From contig NZ_QPLJ01000006.1 in the NCBI RefSeq assembly GCF_003340555.1, positions 1-64,000 on the forward strand: 64,000 nucleotides of DNA. The letters are read 5' to 3'. Source of the DNA: Jannaschia formosa. Lineage in GTDB: Bacteria > Pseudomonadota > Alphaproteobacteria > Rhodobacterales > Rhodobacteraceae. The translations under genes were made by a program, and so were the position numbers. Shown here piece by piece: positions 1 to 8,148 of the stretch. Positions within the stretch are counted from its first letter, which is position 1. The number at the start of each line of letters is the position of its first letter. The notes below the pieces were generated by a model that worked only from the letters and a program-made list of their open reading frames with translations, did no database searches and was not told where the DNA came from.

Positions 1-386
1 GGGCGGGTTGCGGGTGGAGCGGCCCAACCAGGGTCTGGTGCGCCGACATCACCTACCTACCGATGCGGCGGGGCTTCCTCTACCTCCTGGCCATCATGGA
101 CTGGTCCACGCGGAAGGTTCTGGCCTGGCGCATCTCCAACACGCTGGAGGCGGACTTTTGCGTCGAGGCGCTGAACGAGGCGATCCATCGCTTCGGGCCG
201 CCCGAGATCATGAACACGGATCAGGGGGCCCAGTTCACCTCCTTCGCCTGGACCGATCGGCTGAAGCGGGTCGGCACCCGGATCTCTATGGACGGAAAAG
301 GGCGCTGCATCGACAACATCTTCATCGAGCGCCTGTGGCGGTCCCTGAAGTATGAATGCGTCTATCTCCACGCCTGGGAAACCGGG
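1..386 (+). pseudogene. IS3-family transposase OrfB fragment (DDE core, both ends lost)
   Basis: The reading frame is already open at the window edge and encodes the integrase core of an IS3-type OrfB. The first catalytic Asp is in the CADITYLP segment (codon 45-47), the second in the NTDQGAQF segment (about 213-236), and the Glu in FIERLWRSLKYE (about 321-356). The family normally continues after 'YLHAWETG' into a conserved tail of roughly 40 residues. Here that homology stops at base 386 and the same frame runs into an unrelated transposase tail. The upstream part lies outside the window. It is probably a non-functional remnant, although the DDE triad itself is intact. Confidence 0.85.
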
Positions 387-599
387 AAGACCGACGGCCG
401 CCTCGCACGCTCACCCCTCAAGGGCACCTTGGGCGACGCGCTACACGCCGTGCTCTGCGGCGCAGGCCATAACATCCGCCTGATCCTCGCCCACCTCAGG
501 GCGCTCTTCGCCGAAATCCTCGCCGCGCTGCTCCGCCTCATCGGCAACGCAGCCTTCACCCCAACGCCGCCGAAGCGTCAGATCGCGCGCGCCGCGTGA
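387..599 (+). pseudogene. IS5-type transposase C-terminal fragment fused to the IS3 remnant
   Basis: The 70 codons after the IS3 part resemble the C-terminus of IS5-group transposases: KTDGRLARSPLKG, then GDALHAVLCGAGHNIR, then a hydrophobic Leu/Ala-rich helix and a basic tail ending at TGA. The usual N-terminal and catalytic regions are absent. The likely origin is insertion or deletion between two insertion sequences that joined their frames. Bases just after the stop (about 601-616, gttcagggcggactac) could be the element's terminal repeat, but no partner end is visible. Confidence 0.7.
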
Positions 600-936
600 T
601 GTTCAGGGCGGACTACAGGAGGGTTCTTTCGCGACGGCAAACGCATCGATTGGTGATTGCTGGTCCAGTGTCTGGTCGCGGAAGGCATGATCCCTTCAGG
701 GATGCCAAGAAGGGCGAATGCCGCTTCCGTCTCACCGGATCGCCATATGCCACGAGTCCAGCGTCGGTGCACAGGCTGAAGGAGTGGGCGTCCGTGAGGA
801 GGTTACCCTCGCGGCGGCGATCTCGCGAAGAACGTGTTCTACGTGTTCAGTTCTGAGCGATCATAGGGCCCCCGCCGGCGGGCTTTCTCTTGGCGCGCCC
901 GCAGACGTCGGGGGCGTTGGCCGCCTCGCACGGCCC
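600..936. other. Gene-free stretch between IS remnants and the DJ-1/PfpI gene
   Basis: No reading frame here has a recognisable product or a convincing codon pattern. An imperfect hairpin lies at 684-706 (GGCA-tga-TCCC, loop TTCA, GGGA-TGCC). A GC-rich dyad at about 869-883 is followed by a pyrimidine-rich run. Neither is positioned convincingly as a terminator for a nearby gene. It is probably decayed insertion-sequence flank. Confidence 0.5.
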
Positions 937-1674
937 TCATTGCCCCAGCGTCTGCACCACCAGGTCCGCCGCCGCGGCCCCCGAATATTGCTGCTGGCCG
1001 GTGATCAGGTTGCCGTCGCGCAGAGCGAATGACTTGAACATCGCGTTCACGACGAAATTGGTGTCGGCCAGCGCCTTCGCCTCGTCCTCGATCCAGAACG
1101 GCTGGATCTTCATGCCCACGAACCCGTCGGCGAAGGCTTCCTCCGAGTTCGCGAACCCTGTCCAGGTCTTGCCGTTCACCAGAAGGTCGCCATTCGAGAG
1201 CCGCGTCTTCAGCAGGATGCAGGTGCCGTGGCAGATCACGGCCAGGACCTTGCCTGCCTCGTAGGCGCGAGCGACGAAGGCGTGCAGGTCGGTGTCGCCG
1301 ATCATCGTGACCATGGGCGACTGCCCGCCCACCACGAAGATCGCGTCGTAACCCGCGGCATCGACCTCGCCGAGGGACTTCGTGCCCATCAGGAGGGCAG
1401 CATGGGCGGGGCTCTTCTTGAAGCCGAGCGAGATCAGGTCGTGGGCGGAATAGCCGCTGGCGTCCTCGGGGTCGGAATAGCTGTCGGCTGTCAGGTCGCC
1501 GCCCTTCGGGCTGACGATGTCCACCGCATAACCGGCTTCGGTGAAGGTCCAGAAGGGATGCGTCAGCTCGGCCCACCAGAAGCCGATGGGCCAGCCCGTT
1601 GTGGGCGAGGTGCCGGGATTGGCGGCGATGATCAGGATCTTCTTCTTGCTGTAGGTGTCGATGGCGGCGGTCAT
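937..1674 (-). CDS. DJ-1/PfpI-family protein (Hsp31-like glutamine amidotransferase fold)
   Basis: This 245-residue protein has the DJ-1/PfpI fold typical of cytosolic deglycases, glyoxalase III enzymes and chaperones. The probable nucleophile is Cys148 in 'AVICHG', followed by His149. Glu36 (GFWWAE) matches the acidic residue that activates the Cys in Hsp31-type members. 'FVVGGQSP' (about 113-120) is the other conserved loop. It is last in the five-gene run starting at 4104 and lies 12 bp after the ABM gene, so it is probably co-transcribed. A role in repairing or removing reactive carbonyls fits the neighbouring GFA and reductase genes but is an inference. Confidence 0.85.
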   Translation of the reverse strand: MTAAIDTYSKKKILIIAANPGTSPTTGWPIGFWWAELTHPFWTFTEAGYAVDIVSPKGGDLTADSYSDPEDASGYSAHDLISLGFKKSPAHAALLMGTKSLGEVDAAGYDAIFVVGGQSPMVTMIGDTDLHAFVARAYEAGKVLAVICHGTCILLKTRLSNGDLLVNGKTWTGFANSEEAFADGFVGMKIQPFWIEDEAKALADTNFVVNAMFKSFALRDGNLITGQQQYSGAAAADLVVQTLGQ

Positions 1675-1686
1675 GGCCGGTTCCTT

Positions 1687-2250
1687 TCAGGCGGATCTGG
1701 AGGTCGGATAGATGAAGCGGGCGATCAGCGGCGTGAGGCGGGGCATGATGACGTATGTCATCAGCCCGACCTGGATCGCGACGGTCAGAAGCAGCCTCAA
1801 CGCCAGCGGCCAGCCCGAGATAACCGGGCTAAGCGCCAGGTTCAGGATGAGGACCAGCGTGAAGACCACCCCCGTCAACACCAGCGCCATGCGGTGCGGC
1901 GAGGGCTGCGCGACGCGCGTGCCCGCCGGTGGATCGAACCAGACCTCAAGCCCGGTCATCCGCTCCCAGGCCGCGTCCGCCGCGAAGAGAGGCGCGGCCT
2001 CTGCCAGCATGGCGGCGCGATACTCCGAGCGCTCGAACGCCTCGAGGTGCGCCAATGTGTCGAAGCGGAACACGCTGCGATAGGGCTCGCCTGTTGCCGA
2101 CGGGCGGTGGAACTCCGTGCCGAGGTAGCCCGGAAATAGCGCGGCCACACCATCGGTCAGCCGCCGCAGCCAGGCCTCGTAATCCGCTTCGGCTCCCGGA
2201 TGAACTCTGCGGCGCACCACGACCGCAACCGGCGCGATCCCGTCGTTCAT
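1687..2250 (-). CDS. Antibiotic biosynthesis monooxygenase (ABM) domain protein with two membrane helices
   Basis: Residues 1-105 form an ABM-type ferredoxin-like domain: 'VVVRRRVHPGAEADYEAWL' at the start, a central 'PGYLGTEFHRP', and a 'SVFRFDTLAHLEAFERS' strand-helix. Two hydrophobic helices follow at about 121-140 and 148-170, giving a membrane-anchored form of the family. Most ABM proteins are soluble, about 100-residue dimers of heme- or quinone-related function; the extended form is known in proteobacteria without a settled role. The start codon overlaps the stop of the hydrolase gene (ATGA at 2247-2250), so translation is coupled. The substrate is unknown. Confidence 0.8.
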   Translation of the reverse strand: MNDGIAPVAVVVRRRVHPGAEADYEAWLRRLTDGVAALFPGYLGTEFHRPSATGEPYRSVFRFDTLAHLEAFERSEYRAAMLAEAAPLFAADAAWERMTGLEVWFDPPAGTRVAQPSPHRMALVLTGVVFTLVLILNLALSPVISGWPLALRLLLTVAIQVGLMTYVIMPRLTPLIARFIYPTSRSA

Positions 2251-3056
2251 TCGAGTTCCGGCGTGGCGGCGCGGATCAGGGCGGCCGCCAGCGCCTCGGG
2301 CGCCACGAGATGCGGCACATGTCCGGTGTCCAGCGGCACGGCCTCTGCCACCCGCCCGCGCCCCAGCATGGTCAGCTGCAGGTCGGTCGAGACCGCTCTG
2401 TCGCGCAAGGTCACGATGTAGGCTGCGCGGACGCTGCCGAAGCGGTCCGCGGTCAGAGCAACCGGCGTGGCGATCGGCGTCAGGGGTTCGTCCACCATGG
2501 CCGAGGCGATCGCCTCAGCGAGATCGGCCGGCGCGTCGTTCGCGAACAGCGCCGCGCGGTCGCGCGGGTTGACCGAGGCGGTGGCGTAGTCGGAGGCAAT
2601 CACGAAGCTGTCCTCCTTCCATCCGCCATGATGGTCCGACAGCGCCAGGTCCTGCATCGAGTCGCCGGGGCTGGCACCGACCGCCGGCAGATAGGCCGCG
2701 ACGTAGACAAGCGTTGCGATACGCTCCGGTGCGGACTCGGCCACCGCCGAGATCGTCATGCCGCCGAAGCTGTGGCCGACGAGCACGACGGGACTCACGC
2801 CGGCGCCCTCGATGGCGGCGCGAACGGCGGCGACATGGTCGTCCATCGTGACCTTGGCCGGATCGTGCCCGTCGCCCGGCCGACCCGGCAGATCGACGGC
2901 GATGGCGGTGTGCCCCGCTGCCGTCAGCGCGTCGGAGGTTAGCGCCCAGGCTTCAGCTGTCTGAAAGGCGCCGTGCACCAGTATAAAGGTGTCGGCCTTG
3001 CCGGTTGTCGGCAGGGACAGGGCTGCCAGAAGGGCGGCGGATCGGAGCAGGTTCAT
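2247..3056 (-). CDS. Alpha/beta hydrolase, probably exported
   Basis: This 269-residue alpha/beta hydrolase has an oxyanion-loop 'LVHGAFQTAEAW' (27-37), a nucleophile elbow GHSFGG with Ser96, and a late 'DTGHVPHL' His. The esterase/methylesterase-like subgroup (pyrethroid hydrolase/salicylate esterase type) is the closest I recognise. The first 22 residues look like a short signal peptide (MNLLRSAALLAALSLP, then KAD), so the enzyme may act in the periplasm. The start was chosen where ATG overlaps the GFA stop codon (ATGA, 3053-3056). The longer upstream frame is only a shadow of the neighbouring genes. Confidence 0.85.
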   Translation of the reverse strand: MNLLRSAALLAALSLPTTGKADTFILVHGAFQTAEAWALTSDALTAAGHTAIAVDLPGRPGDGHDPAKVTMDDHVAAVRAAIEGAGVSPVVLVGHSFGGMTISAVAESAPERIATLVYVAAYLPAVGASPGDSMQDLALSDHHGGWKEDSFVIASDYATASVNPRDRAALFANDAPADLAEAIASAMVDEPLTPIATPVALTADRFGSVRAAYIVTLRDRAVSTDLQLTMLGRGRVAEAVPLDTGHVPHLVAPEALAAALIRAATPELE

Positions 3057-3457
3057 ACGGTCTGTCCTTCGCTTGCACTGAGGGGGATATCGTACCAGTC
3101 CGGCTTCGACTGCTCCCATAGGTTCTTGATGATCCGCCGGCCGGTCGGTCCGTCGATCAGCCCTGCCGAGATCAGCCAGCGGTCCGCCGCGGTGACCTCC
3201 TTCAGCACGCGAGCGCCGCAGGTTCCGCAGAAAGCGCGGCGGGCGGTCTCGGACGACGCGTACCAGACAAGCACGTCGGCGCCGGTCATCCGCACCTCTG
3301 ACTTCGGCACGGCGAGGAATGCGTTGAAGTTGCCGTGCATGCGCTGACAATCCTCGCAATGGCAGGCCAGCACGCCCGCGGCCGTGTGAGGCAGCGCGAA
3401 GGCGACGGAGCCGCAATGACAGTGTCCGGTCAGCATGTCGGAGGCGGGATCGATCAT
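3053..3457 (-). CDS. GFA / CENP-V-type zinc protein
   Basis: This 134-residue protein has the glutathione-dependent formaldehyde-activating (GFA) fold. Zinc-binding cysteines are visible at C13 and C15 (CHCGS), C32, C34 and C37 (CHCEDC), and C77 and C80 (CGTC). Family members bind thiols or zinc; the original claim of formaldehyde-glutathione adduct formation is weakly supported for most of them. It is coupled to both neighbours by ATGA overlaps (3053-3056 and 3454-3457). In this gene set it may handle aldehyde-thiol adducts, which is an inference. Confidence 0.88.
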   Translation of the reverse strand: MIDPASDMLTGHCHCGSVAFALPHTAAGVLACHCEDCQRMHGNFNAFLAVPKSEVRMTGADVLVWYASSETARRAFCGTCGARVLKEVTAADRWLISAGLIDGPTGRRIIKNLWEQSKPDWYDIPLSASEGQTV

Positions 3458-4104
3458 GGCGTGATCTCTTCTGTGCGGTTGACGATGGCGAAGGCCCAGT
3501 CGCGGCCCTTGCCGCGCATGACGGCCTGAGTGATCCAGAGCATCGCGAAGGGCTCCAGCAGGCGGGATGCGACGATGCCGCCCGCGTCCTCGGGCGCAAA
3601 GCCGAGGGCGTGCAGCAGGCGCGCCACGGCGGTCTTGGCCTCTCTGTCCTCGCCCGCCATGAACATGCCGGGGCGGTGCGGCAGGTCGGCATTCGCGGCC
3701 AAAATCTCGAGACCGACCTGGTTCAGCGTCTTTAACACACGCGCGCCCGGCAGCCACGCCTGGACGGTTTCGCCGCCCGAGCCGGAATGGCCGAGCGTCA
3801 GCGCCAGCGCGCCATCGACCATTCCCAGCGGGTTCATGCAGTCGATCACGATCTTGCCGGCAAGATCCCCAAGCCCGGCGACGGCGGATTCCGCGGCTGC
3901 CCAAGGCATCGCAAGAACGACGATCTCGGCTCCGGCCGACGCTTCGCTCGGCGGTGCGATTCCCGCTCCCGTCTCAAACGCCAGCGCCTCGGCACCCGGA
4001 GCACCCGGATCGCGGATGCCGAACGTGATGTCATGGCCCTTGCCATGCAGACCGCGCGCGATAGCGCCGCCGACGTGGCCCGTGCCGATGATCGCGATGC
4101 GCAT
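3454..4104 (-). CDS. NADP oxidoreductase, F420-dependent-reductase type
   Basis: This 216-residue protein has an N-terminal Rossmann motif IGTGHVGGAIARGL and the compact fold of NADPH-dependent F420 reductase-like and metalloreductase-like proteins (COG2085). It is cytosolic and probably uses NADP; no F420 dependence can be read from the sequence. The ATG at 4104 was chosen because AAGGAG lies about 9 bases before it. An alternative ATG seven codons upstream would put that ribosome site inside the gene. It is the first gene of the five-gene run and faces the LysR gene across 74 bp. Confidence 0.85.
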   Translation of the reverse strand: MRIAIIGTGHVGGAIARGLHGKGHDITFGIRDPGAPGAEALAFETGAGIAPPSEASAGAEIVVLAMPWAAAESAVAGLGDLAGKIVIDCMNPLGMVDGALALTLGHSGSGGETVQAWLPGARVLKTLNQVGLEILAANADLPHRPGMFMAGEDREAKTAVARLLHALGFAPEDAGGIVASRLLEPFAMLWITQAVMRGKGRDWAFAIVNRTEEITP

Positions 4105-4178
4105 TGGAGTTGCTCCTTGCTTCATTCCTCGCGGCAGAGATATTCCCTAAACGAAATCCAAGAAATCGAATAAGTATC
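4105..4178. promoter_or_regulatory. Divergent promoter region between the reductase operon and lysR
   Basis: This 74-bp AT-richer gap separates two divergent start codons and must hold both promoters. It contains a TATTC (4141-4145) and its complement GAATA (4168-4172) flanking the central part, plus repeated GAAATC motifs. This is the usual place for LysR-type activator binding, but I see no clean T-N11-A dyad. LysR control of the five-gene run is inferred from arrangement only. Confidence 0.55.
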
Positions 4179-5114
4179 ATGTCTGATTTAAGCACAGCCG
4201 AACTCAGGCGCCTCGATCTCACGCTGCTCCTTGTGTTCCTCGGCCTCCTGCGGCATCGGAAGGCGCTGAACGTCGCCGCAGAACTGGGGCTGACGCAATC
4301 AGCGATAAGTCAGGCGCTGAAGCGTCTGCGGGACATCTTCGGTGACGACCTCTTCCTGCGCCGTCCCCACGGGATGGAGCCGACAGCCCTTGCCCTCGCG
4401 CTGGAGGCACCGGTGTCGCAGGCCGTCGACTCCCTGCGCGGAGCCCTCGGTGCGGCGCGATCCTTCGATCCGCAGTCGGCGGAAGGTGTGATCCGCATCG
4501 CGACTCTGGACGCGCAGCAGGCCGTGCTGATTCCGGCGCTGGCCGCGCGCCTGCGACAGCGGGCCCCCGGCCTGCGCCTGTCGATCCTGCCGCTGGGCCG
4601 GGCCGAGGCGATTGACGCGCTGGGCCGGGGGCGCGCGGACCTGTCGCTGGGATTCCTTTGGACCACGCCCGAGACGATCAGCGGCGAGCGCCTGTTCACG
4701 GAACATTATTTGGTGGCGGGCCGATCCAGCAGCCTGCCACATGCCCCGATGCTGGACCTGGACGCCTATTGCGCCGCGGATCACGTTCTCGTCTCGCCGG
4801 CAGGCGATCTGCACGGCGTCGTCGACGAACAACTGGCCGCGATGCGCCGATTTCGCCGGGTAGTTCTGGGGCTACCCGGGTTCCTACCAGCGCTTGCGGC
4901 AGTCGCCGCTTCGGACGCGCTGGTGACGCTTCCGTCCCGGATCGCGCTCGCCTTCGCGGACGGCTTCGGCCTCGTCACGGCCGAGCCGCCGCTTCCGATA
5001 AGACCGTTCCCGGTCTCGGTCTTCTGGCACATTCGCGACGATGCGAATCCGAGGACGCTCTACCTGCGGCGCGAGCTGGCTGAAGCCGTCATTGCCGAGA
5101 ACGGCGTGCCTTGA
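4179..5114 (+). CDS. LysR-family transcriptional regulator
   Basis: This 311-residue LysR-type regulator has an N-terminal winged helix-turn-helix at about residues 6-65 (motif 'LNVAAELGLTQSAISQALKRL') and a periplasmic-binding-like effector domain from about residue 92. It has the NodD/PcpR-like spacing of the family and normal length. The ATG at 4179 precedes the family's usual N-terminus (LRRLDLTLLLVF); the longer frame from 4104 would run across the divergent promoter. It probably regulates the divergent reductase-GFA-hydrolase-ABM-DJ-1 genes. The inducer is unknown. Confidence 0.92.
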   Translation: MSDLSTAELRRLDLTLLLVFLGLLRHRKALNVAAELGLTQSAISQALKRLRDIFGDDLFLRRPHGMEPTALALALEAPVSQAVDSLRGALGAARSFDPQSAEGVIRIATLDAQQAVLIPALAARLRQRAPGLRLSILPLGRAEAIDALGRGRADLSLGFLWTTPETISGERLFTEHYLVAGRSSSLPHAPMLDLDAYCAADHVLVSPAGDLHGVVDEQLAAMRRFRRVVLGLPGFLPALAAVAASDALVTLPSRIALAFADGFGLVTAEPPLPIRPFPVSVFWHIRDDANPRTLYLRRELAEAVIAENGVP

Positions 5115-5360
5115 CCGTCAACGCTGAGCCGGACGACACGAGCGCCGCTAGCGCCGGTCAATAGATGTTCCACCCCGGATGATCACATTTCACCACGACG
5201 ATCCGCGCTCTTCATGGCAAGGTCGATCCTGAGGGACATTCGGGACGGGGCGAGTGTCAAATCCCGGCAGGTAGTATGGCTGCTTCCTGAACAGCTCTGG
5301 CTTGAGGGTGTGCCAGTCCTTCATCGCCTGCAAGGGCGCCCTCGTCCGGGCGAGCCGGGG

Positions 5361-5624
5361 AACGAAACGTGGGCCGAAGATTCCTGGGAAACGGGCGGAG
5401 CGACGGTCTGGACGACCCCGGTGGCGGACGCTGAGCTTGATCTCGTCTACGTTACGACTGGGAACGCCGCGCTCGATCTGAATGGGTCCGAGCGCGCGGG
5501 CGACAACCTCTACTCGGTCTCCGTGCTGGCGCTCGATTCCGAGTCCGGCGGACTGAAGTGGCACTTTCAGGAGGTACACCACGACCTTTGGGACTACGAC
5601 GCCGCGCAGCCAGTCGACCTCTTC
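5361..5624 (+). pseudogene. PQQ-dependent dehydrogenase fragment
   Basis: About 88 codons resemble an internal piece of membrane or periplasmic quinoprotein dehydrogenases (methanol/glucose dehydrogenase superfamily). The family pattern is plain in 'ETWAEDSWETGGATVW', 'LVYVTTGNAALDLNG' and 'WHFQEVHHDLWDYDAAQPV'. Functional members are 500-800 residues with eight tryptophan-docking motifs; only about two propeller blades remain, without signal peptide or C-terminus. The frame continues directly into an IS3 OrfA segment at 5625, so this is a rearrangement scar. Confidence 0.75.
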
Positions 5625-5741
5625 ACGCTGGAGGCCGTCCTGCGGGTTCTGCGCGGCGAGGACCTCGAGCTGGTCAGCCGGGAGCTGGAAACCACGGCCG
5701 CGGCGCTGAGCGGCTGGCGGGATGACTTCCTGCCGGCGAGG
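5625..5741 (+). pseudogene. IS3-type OrfA fragment fused to the PQQ fragment
   Basis: Codons after 'PVDLF' encode a helix-turn-helix segment typical of IS3-group OrfA proteins: AVLRVLRGEDLELVSREL, then TAAALSGWRDDFLPA. Normal OrfA begins about ten residues earlier and continues for another 50-60 residues; both are missing. The frame runs on to a stop at 5936 without recognisable homology. It may come from the same element type as the OrfB remnant at 1-386, but its position downstream does not match a single collapsed element. Confidence 0.65.
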
Positions 5742-6494
5742 GCAGCTTCGATAAGAGTCCCCCCGAGGATGACCTACGCGTATATGAACCAGCCGATCGA
5801 GGTCCCGGAACTCCGGTCCCGGCTTCGCGCTGCCACAGGCGTCTCCGGAGTCCCTCAGCTACTTCTCCGCGTCGGAGTTGGAGCAGACGTTCCTGCCTCT
5901 TCGCGCCGCGAAGTAGACGAGGTACTCATCCAGTAGCTTCCCGTCCCTGCCCAGAGCTGGTGTCGGCGCCGGTCATTCCTGTTGCCGTCGCAGATGTGCC
6001 GGACTCGCGGCGAAGCTCCTGGCCATTGCGTCGGTGCGGATATGCAGCCGGCTTCACGGTGAAGTCACGGACCTGCCGGTCATGAAACACGGCAGGCTGT
6101 ATTTGAATTGAAATTCAAGGGATCCGTGTCTTGCAAGGTGGAAACCGGTCGATCCCGGACCCGTTCCCTCCACCTCTGCGGATCGGGACCGATTGCCCTT
6201 CGCAGCGCGAGGTCTGTCCGGCGCGTTTTTCGATCGACGCCGAAGCGTCGGTGCCGATACTCCGGAGAATGCCGCCTACGCCTCCCTCGATCGGGGTCCG
6301 CACCATCGGGTCGTAATCCTTCGCGCCTGACCGTCCGGTCTCGCCCCACTCCGAACAGATCGACCGAGGGCAAAGGGGCTTGGTCCGGACGGGGCCGGAC
6401 GGCGGTGCGCGCGGGGCTCCGTGGGCGACGCCATGGCGGGACGAGGCGGTCGGCCGGGCGCGAGGTGTCTTCCGGCGCTCGCGGGTCCGCGAGC
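5742..6494. other. Gene-free, decayed stretch
   Basis: Roughly 750 bp on either strand show no frame with a recognisable product or a good ribosome site. The codon pattern lacks the strong third-position GC of neighbouring genes. It holds an inverted repeat at 6072-6096 and an AT-rich palindrome at 6103-6118 (listed separately). It follows the PQQ/IS3 remnants and precedes the end of the ABC ATPase gene. Confidence 0.55.
6072..6118. repeat. Hairpin (6072-6096) followed by a 16-bp AT-rich palindrome (6103-6118)
   Basis: CCTGCCG at 6072-6078 is perfectly complementary to CGGCAGG at 6090-6096, with an 11-nt loop. Seven bases later TTGAATT (6103-6109) and AATTCAA (6112-6118) form a perfect palindrome around GA. 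The AT-rich palindrome stands out in this GC-rich DNA and could be a regulator site, an insertion-sequence end or a target-site scar. The arrangement could also end transcription from either side. Confidence 0.5.
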
Positions 6495-8144
6495 TCAGGT
6501 TCCCGCGGCACCGGCACCGGCGCCTCCGGCTTCCCGCCGCTCCAGAAGATCGGTCAGCCAGTCCGGGTCCATCTCCGGGACCGAGGAGAGCAGAAGTTCG
6601 GTATAAGGATGGTGCGGCGGCTGGAACATGTCGGCCTTGGGCCCCTGCTCCACCACCCTGCCCTCCTTCATCACGACGACCTCGTCGGCGATGGCCCGCA
6701 CCGTGGCGAGGTCGTGGGTGATGAACATGTAGGCCAGGTCGAACTCGCCCTGCAGCTTGTCGAGAAGCCGCAGGATGCCCTCGGCGACAAGCTGGTCGAG
6801 CGCCGAGGTCACCTCGTCGCAGATGATGAAGCGCGGCTCGGCGGCGAGCGCGCGGGCGATGCCGATCCGCTGCTTCTGGCCGCCCGAGAGTTCCGACGGC
6901 AGGCGGTCAATATGGGCATCCGGCTCCAGCTCGATGAGCGACAGGAGGTCGCGCACCCGCTCTTCCAGCCGCTTGCCGCGGAGGCCCAGATACATCTGCG
7001 CCGGCCGTCCGATCAGGTCGCGGATGCGCAGCTTGGGGTTCAGCGCGGTGTCGGCCATCTGGTAGATCATCTGGATCTGGCGCAGCTGGTCCCGGCTGCG
7101 GCCGCGGTAGCCAGGCGGCAGCGGGGTCCCTTCGAAGCGCACCTCGCCCATGCGCGGCGGGAGCAGGCCGGTAATCACCCGGGCGGTCGTCGACTTGCCC
7201 GACCCGCTTTCGCCGACCACGGCCACGGTGCGGCGGGCGTGGATGTCGAAGGAGACGTCGCGCAGCACGTCGAGCCTGTCATATCCCGCAGTCACGCCCT
7301 CGACCGACAGAACGGCCGTCGCGTCGCGCGCGGGCGGCTGCTCGGCCCGGGCGAAGCTGCGCACGGCCCAGAGCGACCTGGTGTAGTCCTCGGACGGGGT
7401 GGCGAGCATGGTGCGGGTGTCGGCCTCCTCGACCTCCTCGCCCCTCAGCAGCACCTTGATCCGGTCCGCCATCTGCGCGACCACGGCGAGGTCGTGGGTG
7501 ATGTAGATCGCGGCGGTGTCGAACCGGTCGACGATGTCACGGATGGCCGACAGCACCTCGATCTGGGTGGTCACGTCGAGCGCGGTCGTCGGTTCGTCGA
7601 AGATGATGAGGTCCGGGCGGCAGGCCATCGCCATGGCCGTCATCGCGCGCTGCAGCTGCCCGCCGGAGACCTGGTGCGGGTAGCGGAAGCCGATGCTCTC
7701 GGGGTCGGGCAGGCGCATTCGGGCGTAGAGATCGACCGCGTCGCTTTCCGCCTCGGCGGCCGACATCACGCCGTGGCGGACGGGGCCTTCGGCATATTGC
7801 GCGATCAGCCTGTGGGCGGGATTGAAGCTCGCCGCCGCCGATTGCGCCACATAGGCGATGCGCCGGCCGCGGAGGGACCGCCGCGTCGCCTCGGAGGCGG
7901 CGCGCAGGTCGATGCCGTCGAACAGGATCTCGCCGCCCGAGATGCGGCAGCCGTCGCGGGCGTAGCCCATCGCCGCCAGTCCGATCGTCGACTTGCCCGC
8001 CCCGCTCTCGCCGATCAGGCCCAGCACCTCGCCCCGGTCCAGCGTCAGGTCCACGCCCTTGACGATCGGGACCCAGTCCTCGTCGGCCTGCCCCTCGATC
8101 CAGAGACCGCGGATCTCCAGCAGCCTGCCGCCCTTCTCGCTCAT
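6495..8144 (-). CDS. Dipeptide/oligopeptide-type ABC transporter, fused double ATPase
   Basis: This 549-residue protein joins two DppD/DppF-like ATPase domains. The first has Walker [10 protein letters not shown] (about 45-53), signature VSGGQLQR and Walker B LIIFDEPT. The second has Walker [10 protein letters not shown] (about 313-321), signature LSGGQKQR and Walker B FIICDEVT. The fused form of the two subunits is common in alphaproteobacteria. It powers import through the two permeases upstream in the same transcript and begins 4 bp after the DppC-like stop. It is cytosolic at the inner membrane. The substrate is unknown; see the binding protein at 10133-11701. Confidence 0.95.
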   Translation of the reverse strand: MSEKGGRLLEIRGLWIEGQADEDWVPIVKGVDLTLDRGEVLGLIGESGAGKSTIGLAAMGYARDGCRISGGEILFDGIDLRAASEATRRSLRGRRIAYVAQSAAASFNPAHRLIAQYAEGPVRHGVMSAAEAESDAVDLYARMRLPDPESIGFRYPHQVSGGQLQRAMTAMAMACRPDLIIFDEPTTALDVTTQIEVLSAIRDIVDRFDTAAIYITHDLAVVAQMADRIKVLLRGEEVEEADTRTMLATPSEDYTRSLWAVRSFARAEQPPARDATAVLSVEGVTAGYDRLDVLRDVSFDIHARRTVAVVGESGSGKSTTARVITGLLPPRMGEVRFEGTPLPPGYRGRSRDQLRQIQMIYQMADTALNPKLRIRDLIGRPAQMYLGLRGKRLEERVRDLLSLIELEPDAHIDRLPSELSGGQKQRIGIARALAAEPRFIICDEVTSALDQLVAEGILRLLDKLQGEFDLAYMFITHDLATVRAIADEVVVMKEGRVVEQGPKADMFQPPHHPYTELLLSSVPEMDPDWLTDLLERREAGGAGAGAAGT

Positions 8145-8148
8145 GCTG

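Noticed and set aside
41-60. Possible separate short gene at the left edge
   Set aside because: The bases continue the IS3 OrfB frame (first catalytic Asp), so it is part of that remnant.
869-890. GC dyad followed by CTTTCTCTT as a terminator
   Set aside because: It would end plus-strand transcription, but only IS remnants lie upstream; on the other strand the T-run is on the wrong side for the DJ-1/PfpI gene.
5115-5360. Possible insertion-sequence end with GATCAC-type motif near 5170-5205
   Set aside because: No inverted partner or target-site duplication is visible, so it cannot be called.
6115-6306. 63-codon minus-strand frame with a Gly/Ile-rich start
   Set aside because: Weak codon pattern, no ribosome site, no recognisable family, and it lies in decayed DNA.
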